A DNA stretch of 64,000 nucleotides from positions 716,897 through 780,896 of the forward strand of contig NC_011682.1 in the NCBI RefSeq assembly GCF_000150955.2, written 5' to 3'. Below the pieces are notes generated by a model that was not told the origin of the DNA, ran no database searches, and saw only the letters and a list, made by a program, of their open reading frames with translations. Numbering within the stretch: position 1 is the stretch's first letter; every line of letters starts with the position of its first letter. Shown here one piece after another: positions 51,014-62,622 of the stretch. The position numbers and the translations under genes were made by a program. Source of the stretch: Phaeodactylum tricornutum CCAP 1055/1. Lineage: Eukaryota > Bacillariophyta > Bacillariophyceae > Surirellales > Neidiaceae.

Positions 51014-51962
51014 TATGGAGAGAGTATTCTTTTGTCTAATGCAGTTGGTACTTTCAATTACTGCAATCCAGATGACTCAGCGAGACACTTACACAAAACT
51101 GTGTCGGAATCTCGAACCAAACAGCCAAACCAGCCGACGAGAGCGCCAACACGGAAGAGCAAGACGATGAACGAATAGAGAGCTTCCCTTTCAATTCCGA
51201 CGACAACACGACAAATTTGGTATCGCTTTGTGGTTAGGAGTTGAACGAGATGGTTTGCTGGACAGTACAGTGCAGTGTGTCTGTTGTTACAATGGTGGTG
51301 ACTCTGCTGGAAGGGATCGAAAGATCTCTACTGCCGTCTTTCGAGACGAACCCTTTTTTGGCAGCCGCCGGCAGACGAAGGACTTACAGTCAGGTAGCTA
51401 CCAGTAGCTCTCTAGTAGAGAACTCTACTAGAGTAGAGCTCTAGTTAGAGCGCTCTACTAGTAGAGTAGAGCTACTAGCAGCTAGCTACTGACTGATCTC
51501 TATGTAGGAGCACACAAATCTGACAATGAAAACGCTTCTTACGGTACTCACACGACGATTTCCAACGATCAACTGTAAGTGGAAAGGGTAGGTATAGTAC
51601 CAGACATGTCTGGGGATCTTACAGTGGTCACCATGTGTCGTCGTATGAACCAGTATGTCTCGAACTCTGGGGGTTTGTCTTGGTCCGTCCTAATGTTGTC
51701 GTCGCTTGTGAGAGAACTCGCACCGCCTGGTAGTGACCACCAAACGCACGGGGTACGCTACCACCATGACGAAAAGGAGCTCCTCGTCAATGAACACGAA
51801 AAGTCTGACCGGAAACAACAGTATCTATAGAACCTAAACTGCAGTTTGGTGGTTCCTGCAGCAGTGACGAGCCGTCAGTGATTATCCGGTTGGTCCGAGT
51901 CGTCCTTGTCCGAGTCTACCCGTTGCCCCAAATCTCTATATAGATCCATCCATATCTAACTT
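51014..51962. other. Divergent intergenic region with a palindrome cluster
   Basis: About 950 bases between OGDH and the TPR gene. Apart from the inverted repeat cluster near 51400-51490, nothing is recognised. It should hold both promoters. Confidence 0.45.
51394..51489. repeat. Nested inverted repeats based on CTCTACTAG
   Basis: CTCTAGTAGAG-AA-CTCTACTAGAG forms a perfect 11-bp hairpin at 51410-51433. CTCTACTAGTAGAG at 51453-51466 is a perfect palindrome. Outer arms (GTAGCTACCAGTAGCTC and GAGCTACTAGCAGCTAGCTAC) pair imperfectly around both. The whole could form a cruciform of nearly 100 bases. Confidence 0.85.
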
Positions 51963-53441
51963 ATGTGGCGACAATTGGGCCTTCCCTCTCGCATAGGAGC
52001 AGTTGCTAAAAGGCAGCGACTGCCGGCGTCTCCCTTTTCCCAACATCACCACCCAAAACATCAGGGACAACGGGCATCTCTATCAGTTGTGTCCGCCACT
52101 TTCTCCCCGCCGTACCAATCTCGTCGTGCAGCTGGTTTGTTGTTCCATCGATCGTTGGCAACGAGTGCTCGTGCCCGTGGGGCTGCTACAAGTCTTTCCA
52201 AAAAGGGCAAGCACATCGACAACTCAAGCAGCAGCAACGACAAGAACACTTTACGGATTAAAAGTCGTCCTGACGGAGAAGCAGAGGTAGAATCCAAATT
52301 TTCCCTACCCGACAAAGACAAGGAACTCGAACTCGTCGCCGTTCAAAACGAAATTCAGGATCGATACAAAGCCGGTAACTACCCAAGTGCACTGAAATTG
52401 AGTCGAGAGTTACAAACGAAGACGGAGTCGCATTTTGGATTGGATCATCCGGCAACAGCCAGTGCTTACAACAACGTTGGACTCATGCACAAACTCCTCG
52501 GAAACTTTGACGACTCGCGGCGAGCCTACGAAATGGCCCGTAAGGTATACAAACGTGTGCTCGGGAGCGACCACGCCTCATACGCATCGACGCTCCACAA
52601 TTTGGGCAATCTCAATCGTACACAAATTCATTTCGATGCCAATTTAAGAGCCACTGATCGACTTTCCTTGGTCGAACAGGCCCTGGAGTACCTGCAACGC
52701 GCCTACCGAATTCGAGTGGAAGAGTTGGGACCACATCATCCCCACACCGTGGCCTCGCGGTCCAGTTGGGGTGCCACCCTGGCGGCACAAATCTTGCATT
52801 ACCACAAAATGACCACCAAACACACCTCCAACAATGGTGAAACCTCAACGAGCCAACTGCCGTACTATATTTCTGTCTTACCGGCCGACGTGTCAACACA
52901 GGCATGGGAAGCAGCACACGAGCATTTGAAGGAAGCCTTGGACACGGCCATTGCCAATCCTCGCGGACCTAGTTTGCCACAAAAAAAGAACAAGAAAACT
53001 CGCCACGGAAGCAAACAACAACGCACCAAGAAAGCGTCAACTACTTCCACAACACCCAACTTGTCGTCGCTGTCTGAGCTTCCACTCTCTCTACAGACTC
53101 TATCAGCCGCCTCGGCCGCACAAAATTTGGCCGTTTTTTGCAAAGCCCGTGCGACAACTACGACCCCCTATGACCAAGCACTGCTGTCACAAGCGCACGA
53201 ACTCTACAAACAAACACTACACGTCCGATCACAGTTGTTGCCCTCCACGCATCCCGATTTGTACGCGACGCAGTTTAGTTTAGCCGAACTGTTACAGGCC
53301 ATGGGGGATGAGGAGGCCGCCAATACCTTGCGACAAGCTATTGTTGATACGTACGATCCTCCGTCCAACGACAGCAGTGACGACCATACCAGCGGCGACG
53401 GTGCAGACAATGCTCCAGATGTAGACTCCAAACGGTTGTAA
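51963..53441 (+). CDS. TPR-repeat protein, kinesin-light-chain-like, probably mitochondrial
   Basis: A 492-residue intron-free protein. Residues 1-80 are Arg/Ser/Ala/His rich with almost no acids (MWRQLGLPSRIGAVAKRQR), a likely mitochondrial presequence. A Lys/Ser linker follows. TPR motifs of the kinesin-light-chain type occupy about 140-270: HPATASAYNNVGLMHKLLGN, ARRAYE-type helices, HASYASTLHNLGNL and YRIRVEELGPHHPHT. A basic low-complexity stretch (QKKNKKTRHGSKQQRTKK, about 340-360) is followed by one further TPR pair (HELYKQTLHVRSQLLPSTHP, FSLAELLQAMGD). The C terminus is acidic. TPRs bind partner proteins; no catalytic domain is present. Partner unknown. Confidence 0.85.
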   Translation: MWRQLGLPSRIGAVAKRQRLPASPFSQHHHPKHQGQRASLSVVSATFSPPYQSRRAAGLLFHRSLATSARARGAATSLSKKGKHIDNSSSSNDKNTLRIKSRPDGEAEVESKFSLPDKDKELELVAVQNEIQDRYKAGNYPSALKLSRELQTKTESHFGLDHPATASAYNNVGLMHKLLGNFDDSRRAYEMARKVYKRVLGSDHASYASTLHNLGNLNRTQIHFDANLRATDRLSLVEQALEYLQRAYRIRVEELGPHHPHTVASRSSWGATLAAQILHYHKMTTKHTSNNGETSTSQLPYYISVLPADVSTQAWEAAHEHLKEALDTAIANPRGPSLPQKKNKKTRHGSKQQRTKKASTTSTTPNLSSLSELPLSLQTLSAASAAQNLAVFCKARATTTTPYDQALLSQAHELYKQTLHVRSQLLPSTHPDLYATQFSLAELLQAMGDEEAANTLRQAIVDTYDPPSNDSSDDHTSGDGADNAPDVDSKRL

Positions 53442-54686
53442 AACCTAGAGGAGCTGCTCCGATGTAAAAGCTAGGTGTTCGTCTTGAGCTCAGATGTCAA
53501 CTTCTACCCATGTGCAGACTTGGTGCCTTCTCCTTTTCTGCTCTAGTAACATCCTGCATGAGTCGCGTGATCCGTAATATACTTGAGTCACTCCGATGTT
53601 ATGTGCGCACAAGACAATACTTCTTCAAAAGAGAAACTGGAACTGTCCGTGTGTTGTTACCAGTGCCTTAGCCTTATCCATCGAAAAAGACAGGCTCTTC
53701 GTTGGCACGTTTCTGGCGAGCGGTTCGCAAATGTGTTATGCTTCGACCAACTATGGTATGGGCAAGGTTAACGTTGGTTCCGCAATATTTCCCTAAAGTA
53801 GCATCGAGGAAAAGGACACCGCCATTGGATGCATTTATACGAAGTGAAATTAGTGTGATATCTGCCCTCTTTTCACTTGCAGTTAATCATTCTTATAATA
53901 TTCATTTCATGAACATTTTGCGGCGCATGTGGCAGTCGATGGAAACCTTTACAAGGAACAGGGGATCAAGTTGACAGGAATTAAATTTGTGAAATCCCGT
54001 ACCACCTGTCATTCACGGTCAGCGCATTTTTCTACGTCCATCATTCCATAAGTCAACCTGAACTGCCTAGAAAATTACTCGACATGGTATGGATACAACG
54101 AACGGTGTGATATCGAGTCTCTTCACAAGCTGACAGACATTCTTCGGAGGTCACACACCAATCGACTTGATCGGCCATACCGTGATCAAAGCAATCCGCT
54201 TGGCATGTATCCTGGTGCACTTCAACAACGGTTCGCTTCCACGTCCGAGAGAGTTATCGATCATAACTATATCTGAAAGATCCGAACGGCAACTGCGGGT
54301 CCTGCTCACTGCTAGCCATAGCTTCCATCTTATGGTCGAAGGAATCACGTAAACTGTGAATCAGGTCTCTAGCAACCACTTCACGACTACTAATGCGGCT
54401 CTGACTGGTATGCGCATGCGAAAAATAGAGCATAATTGGGGACGCTTTCAGTCGCAGTTAGCAAGATGGACTTTCACCAGGACCGATGTCTAGTTTTTAG
54501 AATTCTAAGTAAAGGCCACGTCGAGTCATTCTTGATCCCGATAGCTCAAAGCCAGAGATCCCTAACTGCGATCCATCTGTGTTTTCCTTCACTTCCTTTG
54601 CAACAATCTCCTCATAATTTTCAATCGCCGCCAATCAGCAAAACCTGACCCAGAAAACGGCAAGCTCAACCTTTCTTGTTCCCGGT
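53442..54686. other. Intergenic, no gene recognised
   Basis: About 1.2 kb. Frames at 53596-53796 and 54151-54352 have protein-like stretches but no motif, and are broken by stops on either side. Possibly decayed coding DNA; I could not identify a parent. Confidence 0.35.
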
Positions 54687-56130
54687 ATGAAGCTGTTTCT
54701 TTCTGTTGCCACCACGGCCCTCCTGGCCGGAGGTGCCCGTGCCGTCAATCTCCGTGCTGCTACCCCTCGTGAGGCCGCCGTCGAAGGCACTCAGTCATCT
54801 TTTGCTTCTCAGGCCGCCTCCCAGCTCGCGAAGAAGAACAAGAGAAAGAAGGGCAAGAAGTACAGCCCTTCGTCGGACAGCGATGACCCAATCATGCATG
54901 GACATCTACAAATTGGCCATGTTCTCGACGTATCCTCGGCCGATGCCAAGGCCGATATCGACCTCATCGAAAGCGCATTTGTCAATGCTTACAACAACGC
55001 CAATCCCAATGGCAAGTATGAAGTCACGTCCATGACCTTGGAGCGCGAAGTCGTCATCCCCGAAGATTTGGAGGCCACTCTGACCAGTATCAAGGGAGAG
55101 AACGTCGGACAATTGCGTCCAGGAGTGTTCATTGTAAGTCGTTGGTGTGGACTTACAACGAAGAGTGTACTCTTATAACTGCTTGATTGATTGATTTAGT
55201 GTCACTCAAACACACAAATTCGTTCTCCGCACGCCATCCTTAGGACTGGTACTACTTCTTTGGATTCCACTGTCGCTTGTGCCGTGACGATGACGACTAC
55301 GCCGCTTTGTCCGCTACCGAGCTTCCCGTTCTCGAAGCGAGTGCTCACCGCGTCTTTGAAGACCAATTCTGCCTCACACTCCACCAAAGTGGATTGGAAG
55401 AATATTCGGCTCTCGCGGACTGCTCTATCCTCTTTGACTACGATGGAGACGGCAACGATATCGATAGCGGCGATCAGCTTGAGCTCCAGAAGAAGAACAA
55501 AAGAAAGAATAAGAAAAAGGGTAAGAAGAAGCACGCCAACGACGACAAGGCTATGGATGGCCGCCTCCTTATCGGCCACGTGCTCGATCTTTCCGACGTG
55601 GATAGTCAGGCCGAAATTGAACTCATTCAGACCGCGTTTGTGGACTCCTACAATGGAGCCAACCCTGATGGCAAGTACGAACTCACATCCATGATCTTAG
55701 AGCGTGAACGAATCATTCCGGAAGATCTCGAAGGTGCCCTTGCTACCATCAAGGGAGAGAATGTTGGGCAATTACGTCCCGGAGTGTATATTGTAAGTAA
55801 TCACTCTGGACTGTCATTGAGAACCATCGGACTTGCTTGATTTTCGTGTCGCTCAAAACCACGAATTCTTTCTCCGCACCTTTCTGTCTCCAGGACTGGT
55901 ACTACTTTTTTGGATTCCACTGCCGCTTGTGTCGCGACGATGACGACTATGCTGCTTTGTCCGCTACAGAGCTTCCTACGCTCAGCGTGAGCGCTCACCG
56001 CATTTTCGAAGAAAAGTTCTGTGTTTCTCTCAAAGACAGCGGTCTGAACGAATACAGCGAAGTTTCTGAGTGCAGCATTATCTTTGGCGGAGACGGCACT
56101 TACGAAAACATTATCGAAGAAAAGCAGTAA
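54687..56130 (+). CDS. Secreted protein with two-fold repeated domains and Lys-rich linkers
   Basis: Three exons, 54687-55133, 55244-55792 and 55894-56130, with introns of 110 and 101 nt (both GTAAGT to AG), giving 410 residues. Residues 1-19 are a signal peptide (MKLFLSVATTALLAGGARA). The rest is a tandem pair. Each copy has a Lys-rich linker (KKNKRKKGKK; KKNKRKNKKKGKKK), then domain a (IGHVLD(V/L)S to NVGQLRPGV(F/Y)I), then, after the intron, domain b (DWYYFFGFHCRLCRDDDDYA, ending EEYS or NEYS). Both introns fall at the same site and retain sequence similarity, so the unit was duplicated with its intron. The C-x2-C in HCRLC recurs in both copies. Secretion is likely. Lys-rich secreted diatom proteins can be wall-associated; that is only a suggestion. 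Family not recognised. Confidence 0.87.
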
Positions 56131-56591
56131 GCATGTCTGGAATGGAAGATGATGGTTTGATTTAAGCAAAGGGGGAAAGAACAGTACTGAGAGTCAGATG
56201 ATGTTCAGCAAAAGGGAACGGAAACGAAATAACATACATAAAAGATTATCGCCTCCCTATTTGACAGCATTTTGCGGCAACATGCGTAGGGGTTTTGATT
56301 AATGCTACTATTTGGCAGGAAGAGCCGGAATATCAACAAACACAGATAAAGAAATCAAGTCGAATTATAATGAAGAGACTCGATGCAAGACCCTTCCTAG
56401 TAATCAATGAAAGCCTGAATTGGCAAGCAACAACCTTGGCAGATCCAGAATGGTTTGTACAAGCATTCTAACCATTAACAGTTGTGCTGGGAAATTTACA
56501 GTAGCATCAACTGCTTCTATGTCGCTCTATGCGCACGCATCGGCCCGAATGGACATTTCATTCCTTTCCGATATCCGAAAAATTTTATTAG
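56131..56591. other. Intergenic, convergent
   Basis: About 460 bases between two genes meeting tail to tail. No gene seen. Confidence 0.45.
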
Positions 56592-58352
56592 TCATTGCTT
56601 CGCTGACGAAGCGAGAATTTCAAAGTTTTCTTTGCCCATGAGATTGCGAAATCGTTCCAAAACTTCTTGTTGGGATCGTCCCGGCGAGTCGGCAGCTTCC
56701 GTCTGCACCACGTGCATGGCGGCCGTGTACATATTTTGCAAGGTTTGCCGCTGACCTTCTTCGTTCGGTACAATTGTCATGGCCTCCCGGAAGACCCGAA
56801 TAGCCGCTTTCCAACTTTCCCGACTTGCGTATGCGCAACCCAACGAGTATCGGGGAGCAAACTTGGTCGGCGCCAACGCAATGGACTGTTTGTAGTAGTG
56901 CAACTCGATGTCATTGTTTTCGTGTAGCACACCGAGATTACAAAAGGCCGACGCTCGGATCGTATCAGAGGCCCCGGGCGTGGCCACTACGCGTTGATAA
57001 TACACTTCCTCCGTAGTAGTGTCACCCACTTGGGAAGCGGTGTGGGCCAAACCCATGAGGGCTTCGACGTCACAATCGTCAACGGCTAGGCACGTTTCGA
57101 AACACGCCTTGGCTTTCACGTAATCTTGTTCCGCCATATAAATACTACCGAGGGAAAAATTGACTTCTCCGGAAGTGGGATGGACGTGTTGTACACAATA
57201 TTCGAGAACTTGTTTAGCCTTTTCGATTAGTCCGTTTTGTTTGTACCGATCCGCCAAGAGACCGTACGAGGCGTCGCATTTTGGATTGAGGACGACGGCA
57301 GCTTCCAGAATATCTACACTGTTCGTATCGTCCTCGCTTGAATCTGTGATGGGTGGAGGGGTGAGCAATTGCCGGACAATCTCAGGCTTATTCTGGTGCA
57401 TGCAAAAACCTCCAATAATGTAGCGTATGCCCGTATTCACGGCGTGTCCACAGTGTTTCACCCCGCCTGGTCGAATAGTGACTTGTCCTGCTTCCATGGA
57501 TAAGACGTGGTTCCAGGAAGGAGCATCTTGTTGGGCGTGTTCGTTCCCTTGTAGTCCTTGTAGTGGTTGTAATCCTTCAAACCATGTCCCGCCACCCGTG
57601 TAGTCGTCGGTGCCACTAAGTGCAATGGTGAAACTCAAACACCCCGAATCCGTGTGTATATCGGTGCGCCTTCCGGTTTCGGGGTCGTATTTGAACAAGT
57701 AGGCGTTGTCGACGCACAAATCGTGGGGAGACACCACAAAGTCGGGGTAGGTTCGGGCCAAGAGAGGAAAGAGACGTGTTTGTACGAGATGCGTGAACCA
57801 TGCGTGTACGGCGGGTATATTTTTGATCCAAAACCCAGCCACCTTGTATTGTCCGGAAGTTTGCATCGACCAGGGTATATTGTTTTGCTGGAAATGTGAT
57901 TCCGCCATGTCAATGACGTTCCGGCATTCGTCTCTGGAGAGCAAGGGAGGTGTCGTGACGTGTACCACGCGTTGCAATTGATCCGCAAAGTCAGGCACAC
58001 TCCCGGCAGCATCAATCACGTACGAATCAAGACCGGTTGCCGTTGCGGTAGTAGCATCTGCATTGAGAGAGTCGGGAGGCTGTTGGTTCGTGGGGTAGTT
58101 TTCCAGGGCTTGCGCGACGGCCTTTTCGTGACGTTGAAGAGCCACACGCCGGGCCCTGTCGAGGGTGTTGTCGGTGACGTGAGCAAGGAAAGGAGGCCGA
58201 GACGGCGTACTCTGACGCGTACTACGACCAGTGTTCGTCGACGCGGCGGATGAAGCTTGGACGCACAACGGCAAGCACTGCTGGAGAGAACCCGTAATTA
58301 GCATCAACAGGCAGACAACGGTCGAACGCAGAGACGGAATGGACTGGTGCAT
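56592..58352 (-). CDS. Prolyl-4-hydroxylase-type 2OG-Fe(II) oxygenase with TPR repeats
   Basis: From the Met at 58352 (MHQSIPSLRS) the protein has 586 residues and begins with a signal peptide or anchor (TVVCLLMLITGSLQQCLPLC). A Met 27 residues upstream is in frame but would bury the signal. The oxygenase domain spans about 125-320 of this form. DIHTDSG gives the HxD iron ligands, HCGHAV the distal His, and the Arg of NTGIRYIIGGF the 2-oxoglutarate contact; LSFTIALSG and GGGTWFEG are family landmarks. The C-terminal 220 residues are TPR-like (YGLLADRYKQNGLIEKA, VNFSLGSIYMAEQDYVKAKA, FAPRYSLGCAYASRESWKAA). It would hydroxylate proline or a related residue in the secretory pathway. Animal P4H also pairs a TPR-type domain with this fold, but there the order is reversed. 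Confidence 0.87.
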   Translation of the reverse strand: MHQSIPSLRSTVVCLLMLITGSLQQCLPLCVQASSAASTNTGRSTRQSTPSRPPFLAHVTDNTLDRARRVALQRHEKAVAQALENYPTNQQPPDSLNADATTATATGLDSYVIDAAGSVPDFADQLQRVVHVTTPPLLSRDECRNVIDMAESHFQQNNIPWSMQTSGQYKVAGFWIKNIPAVHAWFTHLVQTRLFPLLARTYPDFVVSPHDLCVDNAYLFKYDPETGRRTDIHTDSGCLSFTIALSGTDDYTGGGTWFEGLQPLQGLQGNEHAQQDAPSWNHVLSMEAGQVTIRPGGVKHCGHAVNTGIRYIIGGFCMHQNKPEIVRQLLTPPPITDSSEDDTNSVDILEAAVVLNPKCDASYGLLADRYKQNGLIEKAKQVLEYCVQHVHPTSGEVNFSLGSIYMAEQDYVKAKACFETCLAVDDCDVEALMGLAHTASQVGDTTTEEVYYQRVVATPGASDTIRASAFCNLGVLHENNDIELHYYKQSIALAPTKFAPRYSLGCAYASRESWKAAIRVFREAMTIVPNEEGQRQTLQNMYTAAMHVVQTEAADSPGRSQQEVLERFRNLMGKENFEILASSAKQ

Positions 58353-59175
58353 TGTTTGGGACACGGTTCGCCACGGGAAACAAATCGATGGGGGTACTTT
58401 CTGTGCACGAAGCGTAAGGGTGTGTTGGCACATGGGTGCAGCAAGTCATCGGTAATACCTACCACGTCAAGTACTTTAGGAATCGGCCTCGTTTGCGTCC
58501 TCCGAAAAGCGTGTGTTCGCGAATCCTGAAATCCAATTGGCATCCACTTCGTAGTGGTAGTAAACAATATTTAAAGTTTCATCGGTAAAGACGACTTCAA
58601 TGAGACTATCTCAAGACTATCTTATTTCATAATCCAATCCTATCAGTATCAATGGACAACTCTTGGTCGGCAGGATTGTCTAAACATCGCGAATGGTCCC
58701 TGTTTCGTCCACCTAGCGCATCGAAGCTAATAGAGACTTTGTTAGGATTGTCGTGTCCTTTTGAGTTAATCTCACCGGAGTGGATACGTAGTAGGTCCAT
58801 ATTTCCCGTACATTCTATGCAGGACGTCTTGATGATACGTAACGCAAGATTCACTGTAAATCGTAGGTGCTGTCTCATACTGCCTAACTGTAAGTCACAT
58901 CACCAGAAATGAAACAACTGGACTTGTTCACTTTTGACCTCATGGCACTAACACTAACTCTTTCAACCGTACGTAGAGCACACGCACCTGAATGACAACG
59001 CTCCTGGACGTAACCTCTTCACGCCCTGCCCTCTATTCCACCTGTCTCTGTCTTGTCTTTTACGGGATGAGTTTTCCTTCCCGACACTACTCTATGGACC
59101 GACAAGTCCTGCCATTGTTGTTTTGCAGCAATTGTTACATAGGTAAGGACTCTATGTTTTTAGGAACCATAGAAG
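58353..59175. other. Divergent promoter region
   Basis: About 820 bases between the hydroxylase and CPSF2. Short open frames have no motif. Confidence 0.4.
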
Positions 59176-62100
59176 ATGCTACGCGTCACTCCAATCTACG
59201 GGAGCCGCTGGAGTCCGCAAGGTCAAGCCGAAGAGCCCTCCTGTACGTTGGTGGAATACGGCGACTGTCGGGTACTCTGGAACGTGGGTTGGTGGCCTCG
59301 TCACGTACATCCGCATGCTTCCCCCAACGGCAGCAGCGGAATTCGTAGTCACAGTGATCAATTCGCCTTTCCCACGCTGCCAGCACATGATTGTCTCGTA
59401 CTCACGGACTCGACGCTACAAGCGTTGGGAGGGTTGCCCATGTACTACAGACAGATGAAAGACACCCAACCGGATCTTCCTCTGCCTCCCATCTACGCCA
59501 CATTTCCCACCGTCAAAATGGGACAAATGACCTTGTACGATCAACACGCCGCTATATCCCTCGACGGCGGGCAACCGCCCTACACGCTACGCGATCTCGA
59601 CGATGTCTTCGCTTCCGTGCACGCCATCAAGTACTCTCAAGCAATGCGTGTCTACCCACGCGACACGAACACGAAACACGCCTCTCTTTCCGTGACCGCA
59701 CACCGGGCGGGACACGTGGTGGGGGGAGCCTTTTACGTTGTTCAAAGATTACGTGATGAGACCGTTGTGGTGCTTACCACACAGTATCACGTCGCCAAAG
59801 AATTGCATCTCGACTCGAGTACCATTCTCAAACACGCCACCACGCCTGACGTTCTCGTGACGCATCCCGGGGGACCTGCTCTTCGTCTCGCTCGTTCCAA
59901 CGTACAAAATACCGTGACTCCACTCGTCCCTCCACAAATGGTCACCCAAGTCGAACGCGTCCTGGTCGAAACAGTCCTCAGCGTCCTGCGTCGCGACGGC
60001 AACGTGCTTTTACCCTGCGACGTCTCGGGGCGTGTCCTGGAGGTACTACTTGCGTTACACAATCACTGGGATCGGCACCGTCTCGCTGCGTCGTATCACT
60101 TGATTTGGTGTGGACCCATGGCACCGAACGTCCTCGACTTTGCCCGTTCCCAACTCGAATGGATGGGGACCAAACTCGGACACGTCTTTGATGCACAAGC
60201 CGGACCGCACCCCTTGACGCTGCCGCATGTTCACGTCTGTACCAATACACGGGAATTAGAAAAATTCCTGGCCGAGAACCCCAATCCTGCCTGCGTTGTT
60301 GCCTCGGGTTTGAGTTTGGAAGGCGGGCCGGCACGGGATTTACTACTGTCTTGGGCCGACAACGTCGACAACGCTATTCTCTTTACAGACGCCTCGCAAG
60401 CCTATTTGCGACAACACACGCACTCTAAAACGGAAATGCAAGCGAATCCTACTGCGATTGCGTCCACGCCAGACGAAGACCAAATAATGGCGGACGCAAT
60501 GGTCGAGTTCCCGATCGATGCATCCAGTGTTGCCGTGTCGACGACTAAGTACGGCACCAACCAGGCAGACGTAACGGCGCTGACAGCCGTTGCTCCTCTT
60601 GCAGGATCGACTACTATTGTACCCGTGGAAGATGAAACTACCGAAGATGTTGACGCTGGTTTGGTGGGAACCGCCGTGACGGAACCCTCATCATGGACGA
60701 CAGCCGGGCAACTGTTGCGGGCCTGGTTCGAAGCTAAATCACAGGGACGCGAAATGGATGATGTCGTGCAGGTTGATGTCTGGGTCCCGCACAAGAGCGT
60801 CCTGACTGGACCAGAGCTGGCAGCCTTTTTGGCACAAGAAGAAGCATCCCGTCGCCGGCAGGCTCTGGAAGAGGAACAACAAGCCATGTTGCGGGAAGTC
60901 GAATTGGCCAAAGGTCAATTGCGGTTGGGCGAGGATGAAGCCACCAGTGGTGGCGCGGGGCTTGCAAGCAGTATCAAAGCAATGGCACCGATGCGCATGG
61001 CGGCACCACGACCTCGCAAAAAATCGAGGTTCGATTCGTCTCTCTTTCTAAAGTTTTCCAAGCCGTTACATTGTAAGTGATGTTAGAGCTTTGACTCCTA
61101 GAGACAAGGAAATTGTCATAGTTGGTTTAGTTTGCTGGATTGCCTTTTTTCCTTACCCTTCCATTTATTCTCAGTAACGTTCGAAGTCCGTGAAGAAGCG
61201 GTGGGTATTGGACAGGTCGATTCAACCTCGAAGTATGGAATTGGAGAATCAGTAGGTCGTTCCGGAGACATTTTGGAAGACGACTACGGAATAGCCGTCA
61301 TCCCAGAACGTTTCACAGATATTGTATCCGGTGTCGACCCTTCCAAGTTCGCCACCGGAAGCGGACGTATCGGGGACGAGGTGCTGAGGCGTGGTTTCGG
61401 CTATGGCGTAGATGGTCAACCAGGCGGTCAGGCCAAACGATCCAAGTTGTCGGCTTTGTCTTCCGTGGCGGCACGAGTATCGGAAGATGAGGATCAAGAC
61501 GATGGCGATGATATGGACGAGCAGGCGATGGAGGCTGTCGACTTGTCTGAAGGGCACGGTATTGTCCGGGGACGGAATGGGCGGCCACCGACCAAAATTA
61601 CGACAGTGGCTCGAAAAGTGGAAGTATTGGCAGAGATCAACTACATTCCTCTGGAAGGACGAGTTGAAGCACGTGCGGCGCGACAGTCCGTGCGAGCCTT
61701 GCAGCCGAGGGAAGTCATTGTACTAGGCGGGGCTTCACAAGGAAGCGGCGACAATCCGGAAAATTTGACTGACGAAGTAACAGTCTTGGCCAAAGCAACC
61801 AAAGCTTTTACGCAAGGTATGCATGACGTGCGGATGCCATCAGATGGAGAGGTGATAGAACTTAAGGTGGGACACGCTGCCTATGCCGTACGACTCATCG
61901 ACACACCATACCATCCATTAAAGGAGCGTGAGGCGGCAGATTTATCGCATGAACCAATCGAATCCTTTGAGGCCAAAGTTGGTATGTGTACTGTGAGTGT
62001 GTTGAATACAGTAGCAACAGGTCAAAAGGTTGCAGCCGATGGAAGTATCGTTCTAGCACCAAAAGACTCTGGTGCCAACGATGATCCATCTATTTACTTA

Positions 62101-62322
62101 AGTGACGGAGACGTTTTGTTGACGGATCTTCGAGCTGAGTTGATCGCTAAGGGCATGAAAGCGGAATACAGCACGAAAGCTGGGGTTGCTCAATTAGTAG
62201 TAAACGGAAAGGTTCTTGTCCAGAAAGCGCAAGACTCGGGGCAACTGGAAGTAGAAGGACCTCTCTGCGAAGACTTTTATTTGGTGCGGGGTGTTGTCTG
62301 TGGTCAGTTCACGGTTGTATAG
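59176..62322 (+). CDS. CPSF2: Cleavage and polyadenylation specificity factor subunit 2 (CPSF100)
   Basis: Two exons, 59176-61072 and 61175-62322, with a 102-nt intron (GTAAGT to TTCTCAG), giving 1014 residues. The metallo-beta-lactamase-like region begins at once (MLRVTPIYGSRWSPQ). Landmarks are STLQALGGLPMYYRQ, YATFPTVKMGQMTLYD, LDDVFASVHAIKYSQ and AHRAGHVVGGAFYVV (about 175-190). The zinc-binding HxHxDH motif of CPSF73 is absent, as is normal for the inactive CPSF100. A beta-CASP region follows (LVETVLSVLRRDGNVLLPCD, CVVASGLSLEGGPAR), interrupted near 415-480 by an acidic insert. The C-terminal part has DDYGIAVIPERF, KVEVLAEINYIPLEGR and RAARQSVRALQPREVIVLGG. It works with CPSF73 in cleavage of pre-mRNA 3' ends in the nucleus. 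Longer than animal forms (about 780) because of inserts. Confidence 0.93.
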
Positions 62323-62622
62323 GGACGGATTCCCTTCGGCGAATTCGCTTTGTGCCACGACTCCGACTTTTACAGGCGCTCACCACACTTTGGCCTTAAC
62401 TAATAGCTTCTATCAAGCTTCGCTACTCAACAATTGGATTCAGCCGTACTTACATTCATGAGAAGGTGCACTCACTCCCTTCTGAGATACTTTAGGACCT
62501 AAAAGAACCATCAAAAACACACTTACATGTTAATAAGAAAATAAGTTTAGTACTCAAGAAAAGAGCACGATTTTATTGCCAAATCTGGATAAACATGAAA
62601 CATAAAAGAGGCTGCCAAAGGT
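62323..62622. other. Intergenic, convergent
   Basis: About 300 AT-rich bases between CPSF2 and the tryptophan synthase gene. No gene seen. Confidence 0.45.

Noticed and set aside
53596-53796. Plus-strand frame with FVGTFLASGSQMCYAS
   Set aside because: Looks protein-like but has no recognisable family and is flanked by stops; not enough to call a gene or a relic of a named element.
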